In this document: piece by piece, positions 34,733-43,424 of the stretch
Position numbering within the stretch: the first letter of the stretch is position 1
Layout of the letters: each line of letters starts with the position of its first letter
Origin: Cyclobacterium plantarum
GTDB lineage: Bacteria > Bacteroidota > Bacteroidia > Cytophagales > Cyclobacteriaceae
NCBI RefSeq assembly: GCF_011290685.1
Contig: NZ_JAANYN010000012.1
Coordinates: forward strand, 1 to 45,900
Direction: 5' to 3'
DNA: 45,900 nt
Made by a program: the position numbers and the translations under genes
The notes under the pieces: model-generated
The model's database searches: none
What the model saw: only the letters and a program-made list of their open reading frames with translations
What the model was told of the DNA's origin: nothing

Positions 34733-36046
34733 CTAAAGCCTCGCATCCACCTTATCCTTATCCAGCACAGCCTTCACATCGAACACGACCAGGTCCTTGT
34801 GCTTCTGAATGGGGAGCTTTTTGAATTTCTGGTGGGCGACGGCCAGGATGATGGCGGAATAGTCCTCGATATTGGGGCAGTCCTCTCCGCCAATGATCTG
34901 CACGCCGTATTCGTGGGCGACTTCTTCCGGGCTGGCCCAGGGGTCGTAGACATCCACATCCATATCAAAGGAACGCAGTTCCTGGAATATATCGATCACA
35001 CGGGTGTTGCGTACATCGGGGCAGTCTTCCTTAAAGGTAAAGCCCAGGATCAGTACCTTGGAGTCGATCACTTTCAGGTCTTTGCGCATCATGTGTTTGA
35101 TCACCTCGGTGGCCACATGCTTGCCCATGGAGTCGTTTAACCGGCGACCGGCCAGGATGATTTCGGGATGGTAGCCCACTTCCTGTGCTTTCTGGGCCAG
35201 GTAAAAGGGGTCCACGCTGATGCAGTGACCGCCTACCAGTCCCGGTTTGAAGGGCAGGAAGTTCCACTTGGTGCCGGCAGCAGCCAGGACCTCATGGGTA
35301 TCGATCTGCAGCAGGTTAAATATCTTGGACAATTCGTTGACAAAGGCGATGTTGATGTCCCGCTGGGAGTTTTCGATCACTTTTGCGGCTTCGGCCACCT
35401 TGATGCTGCTGGCCTTGTGGGTGCCGGCGGTGATTACCTCCCGGTACAGGCTGTCCACGTACTCGGCCACTTCGGGAGTGGAACCGGAGGTTACCTTCAG
35501 TATTTTGGCCACAGTATGTTCCTTGTCTCCGGGATTGATCCTTTCGGGAGAATAACCGGCATAGAAGTCCTCGTTATAGCGCAGGCCGCTGACTTTTTCC
35601 AGCACCGGCACGCATTCTTCTTCCGTCACGCCGGGATAAACGGTAGATTCATAGATGACCACATCCCCTTTTTTCAGGTATTTGCCGATGGTCTCGGAAG
35701 CCTTGAGCATGGGGGTGAGCACGGGGCGGTTGTGCCTGTCTGTGGGGGTGGGCACGGTGACTACATAAATCTGGCAGTCTTCCAGGTTTTTGGGGTCACA
35801 GGTATTGAAAAGGCCCTTTTGCCCGGTTTGGGGATTGGCGGAGAGCACCTTTTTCAGGTCCTCATCGGCCACTTCCAGGGTACCGTCTTTTCCGGCATTG
35901 AGTTCTTTGACTCTTTTTTCGGAGATATCGAATCCTATTACGGGAAATTTTTTGGCGAATTCTACAGCCAGGGGCAATCCTACATAGCCCAGTCCGATTA
36001 TGGCGATTTTTGCCTCAGCAAGAGGTTTTAGTGGTGCTGTTGTCAT
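34733..36046 (-). CDS. UDP-N-acetylhexosamine 6-dehydrogenase (WbpO/TviB type)
   Basis: A 437-aa nucleotide-sugar dehydrogenase: N-terminal [20 protein letters not shown] (NAD binding), [19 protein letters not shown], central [15 protein letters not shown] with catalytic Cys275, and C-terminal [18 protein letters not shown] of the UDP-binding domain. It oxidises C6 of a UDP-sugar twice, giving a uronic acid donor. The spacing and motifs look more like the UDP-GlcNAc/GalNAc enzymes (TviB, WbpO) than UDP-glucose dehydrogenase. It is transcribed after wza and before wzc, separated from both by repeats, so it likely has its own promoter near 36115. Confidence 0.9.
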   Translation of the reverse strand: MTTAPLKPLAEAKIAIIGLGYVGLPLAVEFAKKFPVIGFDISEKRVKELNAGKDGTLEVADEDLKKVLSANPQTGQKGLFNTCDPKNLEDCQIYVVTVPTPTDRHNRPVLTPMLKASETIGKYLKKGDVVIYESTVYPGVTEEECVPVLEKVSGLRYNEDFYAGYSPERINPGDKEHTVAKILKVTSGSTPEVAEYVDSLYREVITAGTHKASSIKVAEAAKVIENSQRDINIAFVNELSKIFNLLQIDTHEVLAAAGTKWNFLPFKPGLVGGHCISVDPFYLAQKAQEVGYHPEIILAGRRLNDSMGKHVATEVIKHMMRKDLKVIDSKVLILGFTFKEDCPDVRNTRVIDIFQELRSFDMDVDVYDPWASPEEVAHEYGVQIIGGEDCPNIEDYSAIILAVAHQKFKKLPIQKHKDLVVFDVKAVLDKDKVDARL

Positions 36047-36114
36047 TGTGATTAGATTCTAAAACAGTCAAAAAGATGTTTTTTGCTGATAATTAAATAG
36101 TTAAATGAAAGATG

Positions 36115-36122
36115 CAAATATA
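36115..36122 (-). promoter_or_regulatory. Candidate -7 promoter element for the UDP-sugar dehydrogenase gene
   Basis: TATATTTG on the minus strand, identical to the elements before wza and pglF, about 70 bases upstream of the ATG. No good -33 TTG at 16-21 bases, so the call is weak. Confidence 0.35.
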
Positions 36123-36179
36123 ATTGATTGTCTTCGATTTTGCTCAGGCTGCAGTAATGTTTTTCGTATGTGTCCGGAA

Positions 36180-36303
36180 GTGTGGGCTTCGGCTCCGCTC
36201 AGCCCACGAGGACGTGTCCGTAAGCGTGGGTTGAGCGGAGTCGAACGGGCGGACCCTGAGCCGAGTCGAACGGGCGGACCCTGAGCGGAGTCGAACGGGC
36301 GCA
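36180..36303. repeat. TTCGACTCCGCTCAGG-type repeats, left of the GIY-YIG gene
   Basis: Successive copies of GAGCGGAGTCGAACGGGCGG and GGACCCTGAGCCGAGTCGAA, plus GCTTCGGCTCCGCTCAGCCC. They form inverted pairs with the words to the right of the nuclease gene (36625-36720). Confidence 0.8.
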
Positions 36304-36609
36304 TTACTTCCTATTCCTAAAATGTGTTTCGTTATTACATTCGGCAAGTTTCCGGATTTCAGCTGTCGCTCCGTTGATCAATGCTTCCTTTTTCTTTCTG
36401 GACCAGCCTTGCACTTGCTTTTCCCGGTAATAGGCTTCATCGATTCTGCCGTAGGTTTCGAAATAGACCAAGCTGACAGGCAGGCGGGCTTTTGTATGGT
36501 TGGCACCTTCTCCCATCTGGTGTTGCAAAAGCCGTCGATCCAGATCGGTTGTACTACCCGTATAATAACTACCATCTGCGCATTCCAATATGTACATGTA
36601 CCCTACCAT
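36304..36609 (-). CDS. GIY-YIG endonuclease domain protein
   Basis: A 101-aa single-domain protein: MYILECADGSYYTGSTTDLD carries the Y-I/Y-T-G version of the GIY-YIG core, followed by RRLLQHQ, the conserved R/E positions (EAYYREKQVQGWSRKKKEALI) and an asparagine-rich end. Members of this small UPF0213-like class cut DNA in related enzymes, but their cellular role is unclear. The ATG at 36609 has GAAAG before it. The gene is tightly framed by the TTCGACTCCGCTCAGG repeats on both sides and is unrelated to the polysaccharide pathway around it. Confidence 0.87.
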   Translation of the reverse strand: MVGYMYILECADGSYYTGSTTDLDRRLLQHQMGEGANHTKARLPVSLVYFETYGRIDEAYYREKQVQGWSRKKKEALINGATAEIRKLAECNNETHFRNRK

Positions 36610-36624
36610 CTTTCAATGACGCCT

Positions 36625-36720
36625 ATTCCGCTGGCTTCGGCTACGCTGGCTTCGGCTACGCTCAGCCACCGAAGCCGCCGTAAAGATTCGCGGTGCCTGA
36701 GCGGAGTCGAAGGCACAGCT
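36625..36720. repeat. TTCGGCTACGCTCAGCC / CTGAGCGGAGTCGAAGG repeats, right of the GIY-YIG gene
   Basis: CTGGCTTCGGCTACG occurs twice in tandem, followed by CTCAGCCACCGAAGCC and CGGTGCCTGAGCGGAGTCGA. Same word family as 36180-36303. Confidence 0.75.
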
Positions 36721-36797
36721 TCGCCTCCTGAGTCCCATGATGCGGTACGGAACCCACCCGAAGGCATGTAAATGGAGTACAAAAAAATAAATTGAAA

Positions 36798-36826
36798 TGG
36801 GGATAAAAAATCCCTTTTTCAATAAA
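36798..36826. terminator. Candidate stem-loop terminator after wza
   Basis: GGGATAAAAAATCCC stem followed on the plus strand by TTTTT; on the minus strand, where wza ends, the stem is followed after a few bases by a U-rich TTTATTTTTTTG run. It may work in either direction. The stem is short, so confidence is low. Confidence 0.35.
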
Positions 36827-36847
36827 TAGCGTTATTTCAATTCCTGT

Positions 36848-37666
36848 TTAATTGATGGCATTCAGGACCAGCAAGACCGCCGACAAGGTGGTCACGGCCA
36901 GTTGAAAGGTTTGGACAAAATTCACCCCGGTACCGAGTTCACGGATCTTCATGGGTTCGGCATACAGCATGTCGTTGGGACGAATGAAGTAAAACTCGGA
37001 TTCCACTATCCGCTTATCGTTCAGGTTTACGCGAAAGGACTTGGTGCCTTCCGGATATTGGCGGATGAGCACCACTTCGTTTCGTTTGGCGGTGGTGGTC
37101 ATGTCGCCGGCATGGGCAATGGCCTGAAAGATGCTGATGCGGTTTTGCAGTATGGTAAAGTTACCGTTGCGGTGAAATTCTCCCAGGGCAGAGAAGCGCA
37201 CGCCTCCCAGGCGGACCCGTACAAAGAAATCCTCTTCGTTTACATAGGCTTTGAGTTTGCTTTCTATCAGGCTTTGTGCTTCTTTGGTGGTCAGGCCCAG
37301 CAATTTAATCTCTCCAAGCAGGGGCAGCTCCACCTCACCATTTTCATCCAGGGTATAGCCGTTGATAAAGAAGATATCGCCTCCATTTTGGGCACCTTGT
37401 GCCATGTTCATCCGGGCTGATTGATCGCCGGTGGCGATACCGAAAATCTCATTCAGTTCTTCAGAGGTGGTTTTGACGTTGATGTCCACCACGTCGTTGT
37501 ATTGTAAATAATAATCTTCGGAAATATTGGGAACCAGTTCGCTTTCGGTGTACAAGGGAATTTGCTCGTCTGTATCCTGCATATAGATGATGCGTTCATT
37601 GGAAATGCAGGAAGCTGCCAAAAACAAAACAATGCTGGTAAAAAATAGGGACTTAAAGACTTTCAT
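36848..37666 (-). CDS. wza: Wza-like polysaccharide export outer-membrane lipoprotein
   Basis: A 272-aa protein with a lipoprotein signal (FTSIVLFLAASC, lipidated Cys20). The polysaccharide biosynthesis/export domain is seen in YLQYNDVVDINVKTTSEELN, the SLBB-type region in GEVELPLLGEIKLLGLTTKE and ILQNRISIFQAIAHAGDMTT, and there is a C-terminal hydrophobic segment (FQLAVTTLSAVLLVLNAI) as in Bacteroidota Wza relatives. It forms the export channel with Wzc. It is the first gene of the locus in transcription order and has a good promoter candidate 34 bases upstream. Confidence 0.9.
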   Translation of the reverse strand: MKVFKSLFFTSIVLFLAASCISNERIIYMQDTDEQIPLYTESELVPNISEDYYLQYNDVVDINVKTTSEELNEIFGIATGDQSARMNMAQGAQNGGDIFFINGYTLDENGEVELPLLGEIKLLGLTTKEAQSLIESKLKAYVNEEDFFVRVRLGGVRFSALGEFHRNGNFTILQNRISIFQAIAHAGDMTTTAKRNEVVLIRQYPEGTKSFRVNLNDKRIVESEFYFIRPNDMLYAEPMKIRELGTGVNFVQTFQLAVTTLSAVLLVLNAIN

Positions 37667-37699
37667 TTATAGGGTATAAGGGAACTTTATTCTGCAGGG

Positions 37700-37726
37700 C
37701 AAATATATTTAAAAGCAGGGCAGCAA
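37700..37726 (-). promoter_or_regulatory. Predicted promoter of wza
   Basis: Minus strand TTTTTTTG, 16 bases, TATATTTG (37707-37700); identical layout to the pglF promoter. The leader would be about 28 bases. Confidence 0.5.
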
Positions 37727-37867
37727 AAAAACGGATATTGCATTTTTTCACCGAACAGATGAAAAAATATATTTTAAACTTTTGGTTGAAGGCATATATA
37801 CCACATTTCTAAGGAAAAGTATCCTTTTTTTCTCCTATGCGGCGCCAAATGCCTTAGGCGAGCGGGG

Positions 37868-37940
37868 ATGCGATGATGTGATGTTGGGATGATGGGATGG
37901 TTTGATGGTTTGATGATATGATGATGGGATGATGCGATGG
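37868..37940. repeat. GATG-rich 8-bp tandem array upstream of wza
   Basis: Units like gatgatgt, gatgttgg, gatgatgg, gatggttt and gatgatat, about 140 bases upstream of the predicted wza promoter. Confidence 0.75.
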
Positions 37941-37999
37941 CAGAAGGATTGTTTAATTGGTTAAGGGGTTAATTGATTTGGGAAGGGTCAGCACCGGAG

Positions 38000-38700
38000 G
38001 GAAATCGGCCGTCCCTACGGGACTTTGGGGCAATCGTCGGCTTTTGGTCCGTGGGCTGAAAACCCACGGTTATTATATGAGTCGTGCCTACGGCACTGGG
38101 GTTGGCGGTGGCTTTGATGTCCACGTAATCAGGATTGCAAATCCTGTTTATCTGGGTTCGACATTACAAATGTCGAACAGCGGAATAGCGGAGCTCCTCG
38201 GGATTTGCAATCCCGTGGACAGATTAAGGGGGATTTGTAATCCCCGGACCAGTGCGGATCTGTGGTGAATTATTTTGTTTTTATCTGATACCTTCAGTTA
38301 AAAGCTCCGCTAGGAGCGGCCTATCTAGTAACCATGGGGTTCAGCCCATGGTTTTAGGCCAATCTCCGGGGCAAAGTGCCGTAGGTACGGAACATTTGTA
38401 CGGCCCCGTCACTTATCGGCCGTCCCTACGGGACTTTGGGGCAATCGTCGGCTTTTGGTCCGTGGGCTGAAAACCCACGGTTATTATATGGGTCGTGCCT
38501 ACGGCACTGGGGTTTGCGGTGGTTTTGATGTCCACGTAATCAGGATTGCAAATCCTGTTTATCTGGGTTCGACATTACAAATGTCGAACAGCGGAACAGC
38601 GGAGCTCCACGTGATTTGCAATCCCGTGGACAGATTAAGGGGGATTTGTAATCCCCGGAGGTGTGCGTTGTCTTTTTTGGTCACTGAGGACTCGAAGAAG
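38000..38700. repeat. Large palindromic mosaic, two direct copies
   Basis: Copies at about 38004-38250 and 38417-38665 are near-identical and share CGTCCCTACGGGAC, CCGTGGGCTGAAAACCCACGG, GTGCCTACGGCAC, GGATTGCAAATCC, CGACATTACAAATGTCG and GGGGATTTGTAATCCCC in the same order. Between them lies AGCTCCGCTAGGAGC and ACCATGGGGTTCAGCCCATGG. Each word is a stem-loop. Open frames through these copies are alike because the repeats are alike; they are not genes. Confidence 0.9.
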
Positions 38701-38707
38701 GCACAGA

Positions 38708-39229
38708 GGGCACGAAGGGTTTAATTGGGTAACTGGTTAATTGATTTGGGAAACTTGTCTAAGGTCCTAAAAACTTTTAGAAAATGATCCGGCATTGCAA
38801 ATGCCTCGTGCACGTAAATAAATGGATACGAGGGATGTAGTTAGAAACTACACCCAGAAAGAGTTATATCAGACCAAAAAAATCTTTGCTGATCGGTGGT
38901 GAATTTACCCTACAATTAACCGATTAAACATTTTAACCCTTAACAACCACGATTCAACCTAAAACAAGCCCTGATGCCAAGCAGCAACTTTGATTCCTTT
39001 ATCCGCTTACCAGCATCTTTAACCCTTAACAACCACGGCTCCACTTCTATTACGCTCAACTGCAAAACTACAGGTCTCAACTTCTCAGCCCCTTCCGAGC
39101 CATTTTAACCCTTAACCAACGCGGTTGAAACCAAACCCAGCCATCCTGCCCAAGTGCCCGTCTCCAGCTCCTCCACCCGGTTCGAGCCAATTAACGAAAA
39201 AAATCCGTGCCAATCCCTGGTGAATTATT
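38708..39229. repeat. Long direct repeat left of the PIN-type TA module
   Basis: Runs from GGGCACGAAGGGTTTAA through GATCCGGCATTGCAAATGCC, a GGGATGTAGTTAGAAACTAC hairpin and satellite cores at 38933, 39019 and 39105. It aligns with 40020-40436 except for an 8-base indel near the start and one extra 86-bp satellite unit here. Confidence 0.9.
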
Positions 39230-39348
39230 TTGTACTTAGCAGGACTAAGCACAAATGCTAATCCAAGACCATGTACCTATTTCTTTGGCTATTGCGTTAA
39301 ATGTATTAAATTAATCTTTAGATGTTAAATCTTCAGTAACTATTACTT

Positions 39349-39597
39349 ATGGAAACCGAGCACACCAATCTTACCAATTTGCAGCGTGAAATGTTGGGAC
39401 TATTCGCCAGGGAAGTTTCAGAGGAGGAACTGCAGGAAATCAGGGACTTGCTGACTTCTTATTTTGCTGAAAAGGCGATGGATTTATCTGACAGAGTTTG
39501 GGATGAAAAAGGCTGGACAGCTGAGGATGCGGAGAAAATGGCCCATTCAAAAATGAGAACCCCTTACAAAAGTGACAGTCCAAAGAAAGATTCCTAA
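39349..39597 (+). CDS. Putative antitoxin of PIN-type TA module
   Basis: An 82-aa acidic, helical protein (METEHTNLTNLQREMLGLFA ... EEELQEIRDLLTSYFAEKAM). It precedes and overlaps the PIN toxin gene by 26 bases, the standard antitoxin position. No DNA-binding domain is obvious. No sequence family beyond small PIN-associated antitoxins can be named. Confidence 0.75.
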   Translation: METEHTNLTNLQREMLGLFAREVSEEELQEIRDLLTSYFAEKAMDLSDRVWDEKGWTAEDAEKMAHSKMRTPYKSDSPKKDS

Positions 39598-39997
39598 AAT
39601 TGTGCTGGACACAAATATTTTTTTGGTTTCCCTATCCAGGAAATCCCCTTACCATTGGGTATTTAAAAATTTTATTCAGGGAAAATTTCAACTTTGTGTA
39701 AGTAATGAAATTCTTTCTGAATATGCCGAAATAATTGAAAGACATATGGGAAGGGAGGTAGCTGATGCCACTTTACAGGTTTTATTTGAAACCCCCTATT
39801 TGATAAAAACGGTAATTTATTTTAAATGGGGAATTCTGGATGACCCAGATGATAATAAATTTTCGGATTGCGGTTTTGCAGTAAATGCAGACTATTTGGT
39901 TACCCATGATAAGGGTTTTGGAAAATTGAAAGAATGGAAGTTCCCCCGGTTAGCCGTTATTGATGCAAAACAGTTTAGCGAATTGCTTGAAGGTTAA
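39572..39997 (+). CDS. PIN-domain toxin (COG1569-like)
   Basis: A 141-aa protein with PIN acidic residues: KIVLDTNIFLVSL (first Asp), NEILSEYAEIIERH (Glu), DDPDDNKFSDCGFAVNADYL (two Asp) and THDKGF (last Asp). Such toxins are Mg-dependent RNases. It starts at GTG 39572 inside the antitoxin frame. The pair is on the plus strand, against all surrounding genes, and lies between the two long direct repeats, suggesting insertion as a cassette. Confidence 0.85.
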   Translation: MTVQRKIPKIVLDTNIFLVSLSRKSPYHWVFKNFIQGKFQLCVSNEILSEYAEIIERHMGREVADATLQVLFETPYLIKTVIYFKWGILDDPDDNKFSDCGFAVNADYLVTHDKGFGKLKEWKFPRLAVIDAKQFSELLEG

Positions 39998-40019
39998 TAC
40001 AATAGCTCACTAAGAAGGA

Positions 40020-40436
40020 GGGCACGAAGGGTTTAACTGGTTAATTGATTTGGGAAACTTGTCTAAGGTCCTAAAAACTTTTAGAAAATGATCCGGCATT
40101 GCAAATGCCTCGTGCACGTAAATAAATGGATACGAGGGATGTAGTTAGAAACTACACCCAGAAAGAGTTATATCAGACCAAAAAAATCTTTGTTGATCTG
40201 TGATGAATTTACCCTACAATTAACCGATTAAACATTTTAACCCTTAACAACCACGGCTCCACTTCTATTACGCTCAACTGCAAAACTACAGGTCTCAACT
40301 TCTCAGCCCCTTCCGAGCCATATTAACCCTTAACCAACGCGGTTGAAACCAAACCCAGCCATCCTGCCCAAGTGCCCGTATCCAGCTCCTCCACCCGGTT
40401 CAAGCCAATTAACGAAAAAAATCCCTGGTGAATCAT
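40020..40436. repeat. Long direct repeat right of the PIN-type TA module
   Basis: Second copy of 38708-39229, with satellite cores at 40237 and 40323 (86 bp) and exactly one unit fewer. It ends at the stop codon of the GT2 gene (ATCCCTGGTGAAT). Confidence 0.9.
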
Positions 40437-41386
40437 TTCCATTTGGTGGGCAAGGAATATTCCGTGATCACCCCTAGTCCATAGGCCAGAAGCTGTCCGT
40501 AGGAGGTCAGCAAGGACAAAAGTGCTACTTTGGGACTGCCCAAAGCATTTACCAGCAAAGCCAGACTCCATGCTGCATAGGCCAAAGCCAGCAGCCTGCT
40601 TCCGGTGGGCCAGAGCCAGGCAAGTACAGGCAGGGCAAGGATGCCTAGTAAAAACAAAACCGGCAGGAGGTGCACCGCTTTTACCGCCTCCGGGTGAAAG
40701 TGCCGGATAAATACCCGGTTGCGGCCAAACTGGAAGCTTTGCCGCAGAAAGGAGCGAAAATCATTTTTGCGCTGGTGGTAGACAAAAGCCTCCGACACCA
40801 GCTCCAGCCTGAAGCCGGCCTTTTTGATCCGCAGGCTGATCTCTATGTCTTCCGCCATATTGGGGTGGGCAAAGCCTCCGAGTTGCTCATAGACAGTCCG
40901 GGAAAAACCCATGTTGTATCCCCGGGCCTGGTATTTGGCGGGGTCTTTCATTTTGCCGCGGATACCGCCGGTGGTCAGAAAGGAGGTCATGCTGAAATTC
41001 ATGGCCTTCTGCCAGTCATTGAAGCCGGCATCGGCATCATCCGGCCCTCCATGGGCCTGCAGGTTTCGCTTCCGGATGGCCTGCTCCAGCACTTCCAGGT
41101 ATTGGGGAGGTATGATACAGTCGGAATCAAAAAAAACAAAATATTCACCCTGAGCCAGCTCCATACCCTTGTTTCGGGCAAAACCCTGTCCGCTGTTGGA
41201 CTGGTAATGGTACTGCAGGTGTAGCTTTTCCCTGAAGGCTTCCACTACCGGCTCCGCGGTATCGGCCGACCCATCCTCCACCAACACCACTTCAAAATCC
41301 AAAAAAGTTTGCCGGCACAGGCTATCCAGCAGGAGCTGCACTTCTACCGGGCGGTTATAGACCGGAATGATGATGGAAAAGCGCAT
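40433..41386 (-). CDS. GT2 glycosyltransferase with C-terminal membrane helices
   Basis: A 317-aa protein: FSIIIPVYNRPVEVQLLLDS, EDGSADTAE, YFVFFDSDCIIPPQYLE (DxD-type motif), then three or so hydrophobic helices (about residues 230-310). Probably adds a sugar to a lipid-linked acceptor at the inner membrane. It overlaps the preceding GT2 gene by one base (TGATG). Last gene of the pyrC-like operon; the downstream end is fused to the repeat copy at 40020-40436. Confidence 0.87.
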   Translation of the reverse strand: MRFSIIIPVYNRPVEVQLLLDSLCRQTFLDFEVVLVEDGSADTAEPVVEAFREKLHLQYHYQSNSGQGFARNKGMELAQGEYFVFFDSDCIIPPQYLEVLEQAIRKRNLQAHGGPDDADAGFNDWQKAMNFSMTSFLTTGGIRGKMKDPAKYQARGYNMGFSRTVYEQLGGFAHPNMAEDIEISLRIKKAGFRLELVSEAFVYHQRKNDFRSFLRQSFQFGRNRVFIRHFHPEAVKAVHLLPVLFLLGILALPVLAWLWPTGSRLLALAYAAWSLALLVNALGSPKVALLSLLTSYGQLLAYGLGVITEYSLPTKWK

Positions 41387-42348
41387 CAGGATCCCGGGTT
41401 AATTTCTTCTTCGATATTGTAATCGCTTTTCTGGGAATTGGAAGAGGTCATCATTTCGGCCAGGAAGCCGGTAAGAAACAGTTGTACCCCCACGATCAGG
41501 GCCACAAGTGCCAGAAAAAAGAGGGGTTGGTTGGTGATCTCCCGAACGTGCAGGCCCAGTCGCAGTCCGCGGATTTTTTCAAAGATCAGCCAGGCGGTAA
41601 TGATCAGCCCCGAGACAAAGGACAGCGTACCGAGCAATCCAAAAAAGTGCATGGGGTTTTTGCGGTAGCGGTTGACAAAAGAAACGGAGATCAGGTCCAG
41701 GAAGCCATGGACAAAACGCTCCAGACCGAATTTGGTGCTGCCATATTTCCGGGGGCGGTGTGCCACTTCTTTTTCTCCGATCTTGCTAAAACCGTTCCAC
41801 TTGGCAATCAGGGGGATGTAGCGGTGCATTTCCCCGTAAATGTGGATATTTTTGACCACCTTCCGGGCATAGGCCTTCAGTCCGCAATTGAAATCATGCA
41901 GCTTGATGCCGGAGAGCATACGGGTAACCCGGTTAAAGAAGCGGGACGGCAGGGTTTTGGACAGGGGATCAAAACGTTTCCGTTTCCAGCCACTGACCAG
42001 GTCATACCCTTCTTCCCGGATCATGCGGTACAGTTCGGGTATCTCCTCGGGGCTGTCCTGCAGGTCGGCATCCATGGTGACCACCACCTCCCCTGCTGCC
42101 CGGGAAAAACCGGTGTCCAGGGCAGCGGATTTGCCATAATTGCGGAAAAAACGGACGGCTTTTACGCAGGCGCCCTGTCGGGAAAGGCTTTGAATCACCT
42201 CCCAGGAACCATCAGTAGAGCCATCGTCTACATAAATCAACTCGTACGACAAGCCGGAAGCGTCCATCACCTTACTGATCCAGGCCTGCAATTCGGGCAG
42301 GGATTCTTCTTCATTGTAAACCGGTATGACGATGGATAACTGGGTCAT
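41386..42348 (-). CDS. DPM1/ArnC-like GT2 glycosyltransferase with two C-terminal helices
   Basis: A 320-aa protein: LSIVIPVYNEEESLPELQAW, YVDDGSTDGSWEVI, VVTMDADLQDSPEEIPEL (DxD), RYRKNPMHFFG and two membrane helices at about 232-252 and 270-292, the architecture of polyprenyl-phosphate sugar transferases such as ArnC/GtrB. It would load a sugar onto a polyprenyl carrier. Overlaps both neighbours by one base, so one polycistronic message. Confidence 0.9.
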   Translation of the reverse strand: MTQLSIVIPVYNEEESLPELQAWISKVMDASGLSYELIYVDDGSTDGSWEVIQSLSRQGACVKAVRFFRNYGKSAALDTGFSRAAGEVVVTMDADLQDSPEEIPELYRMIREEGYDLVSGWKRKRFDPLSKTLPSRFFNRVTRMLSGIKLHDFNCGLKAYARKVVKNIHIYGEMHRYIPLIAKWNGFSKIGEKEVAHRPRKYGSTKFGLERFVHGFLDLISVSFVNRYRKNPMHFFGLLGTLSFVSGLIITAWLIFEKIRGLRLGLHVREITNQPLFFLALVALIVGVQLFLTGFLAEMMTSSNSQKSDYNIEEEINPGS

Positions 42349-42905
42349 TAAAAGTCTTTTGTTTTATCTCTTTTCTTAAGAATGGCGCCTAATATCAGGG
42401 CCAGGATGGCATAAACGATAAGGGATATGCCGAAGGCCTTGAATTGACCGGCAATGGTAAAGCTATTGGCCATTTCGCTGCGCATTTCATCGATCTGATC
42501 TCCCGAAATGCTGTCGCCGGCACCGAAACTGTCCAGCATGGCCACCATGTTTTCCAGCTGGGTTTCCACCAGCAGTTCCGGCAATCCCGGATCGATCACA
42601 AAATACAGGAGCATATTGCCCAGTGTGGAGATCAGCCCGGAGATGATGAGGGTAACAAAGGAAAACTGGAAAGCAGCCCCAAAATCCATATAGCCGCCTA
42701 TTTCCTTGCGGTATTGGCTGCCAAAATAGATGACCAGCGCAAAAAAGATGACCAGTATGGAGATGCCATACCAGGCTGCAACCAGGAAGCTGTAGTCGAT
42801 GAAATAAATGATAAAATTGATGGCCAGCATGACCAGCCCGATGACCAGTCCTGCATTCAGCGCGGCTCTGGCCGGCGTGTTGCTTTGTTGTGCTTGTGGT
42901 TCCAT
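42348..42905 (-). CDS. DUF4199 membrane protein
   Basis: A 185-aa protein with four hydrophobic helices (about residues 15-35, 42-62, 75-105, 158-176) and the glycine-rich FGAAFQFSFVTLIISGLIST segment of DUF4199. Role unknown. A second, divergent DUF4199 gene is directly upstream. Such pairs next to GT2 and dihydroorotase-like genes are common in Bacteroidota. Confidence 0.8.
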   Translation of the reverse strand: MEPQAQQSNTPARAALNAGLVIGLVMLAINFIIYFIDYSFLVAAWYGISILVIFFALVIYFGSQYRKEIGGYMDFGAAFQFSFVTLIISGLISTLGNMLLYFVIDPGLPELLVETQLENMVAMLDSFGAGDSISGDQIDEMRSEMANSFTIAGQFKAFGISLIVYAILALILGAILKKRDKTKDF

Positions 42906-42908
42906 AAG

Positions 42909-43424
42909 TTATGTATTAACAGTTCTCTTTAAAATTATGGAAATTATTATGGTAAAGAACAATCCGGGAAAGATTTTTCTAAGGAAATCGTTGGTGGCCA
43001 CATCCAGGATGCTCATGGCAGACAGGCTGGCAAGGGTTTCGGTATAGGCCGTTTCATTCAATTGTTCTTCCAGGATCTGCCGGTTATCTTCCATTAACTT
43101 CAGGTTTACCTGGCGGAAAGCCTCAAAAGTGGGTGGATCCAGGTGCAGGAAGACATAGACATACAGGGCGGAAAGCAGGGCCATCAGGCTGTAAACAAAA
43201 AAGCCCACACTCATGCCCTGGCTGAAATAAAGGTTACCCCCATTGAATCCGTCCCGGAAGCTTTTGATTCCGAAAAAAACAAATACCGGGACAAACACAT
43301 AGCCCAGGATCAGGTTCATGCTGAGGGGTTCCACGTCCAGGGCGTACATGGTTAGAAATCCAAAAAGGCACAATCCCGCACCGGAAAGGCCAAAAGGCCA
43401 GGCTGCCCTGAGGTAGCTATTCAT
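42909..43424 (-). CDS. DUF4199 membrane protein, second member
   Basis: A 171-aa, four-helix membrane protein (FGLSGAGLCLFGFLTMYAL, NLILGYVFVPVFVFFGIKSF, MSVGFFVYSLMALLSALYVY, IFPGLFFTIIISIILKR). Shares layout with 42348-42905 but little identity, so an old duplication. Overlaps the end of the dihydroorotase-like gene by eight bases. Confidence 0.75.
   Translation of the reverse strand: MNSYLRAAWPFGLSGAGLCLFGFLTMYALDVEPLSMNLILGYVFVPVFVFFGIKSFRDGFNGGNLYFSQGMSVGFFVYSLMALLSALYVYVFLHLDPPTFEAFRQVNLKLMEDNRQILEEQLNETAYTETLASLSAMSILDVATNDFLRKIFPGLFFTIIISIILKRTVNT

Noticed and set aside
37957-38724. Two similar open frames of about 90-100 codons in the plus strand
   Set aside because: They run through duplicated palindromic repeats (CCGTGGGCTGAAAACCCACGG and similar); their likeness comes from the repeat, and no start signal or protein family is seen.
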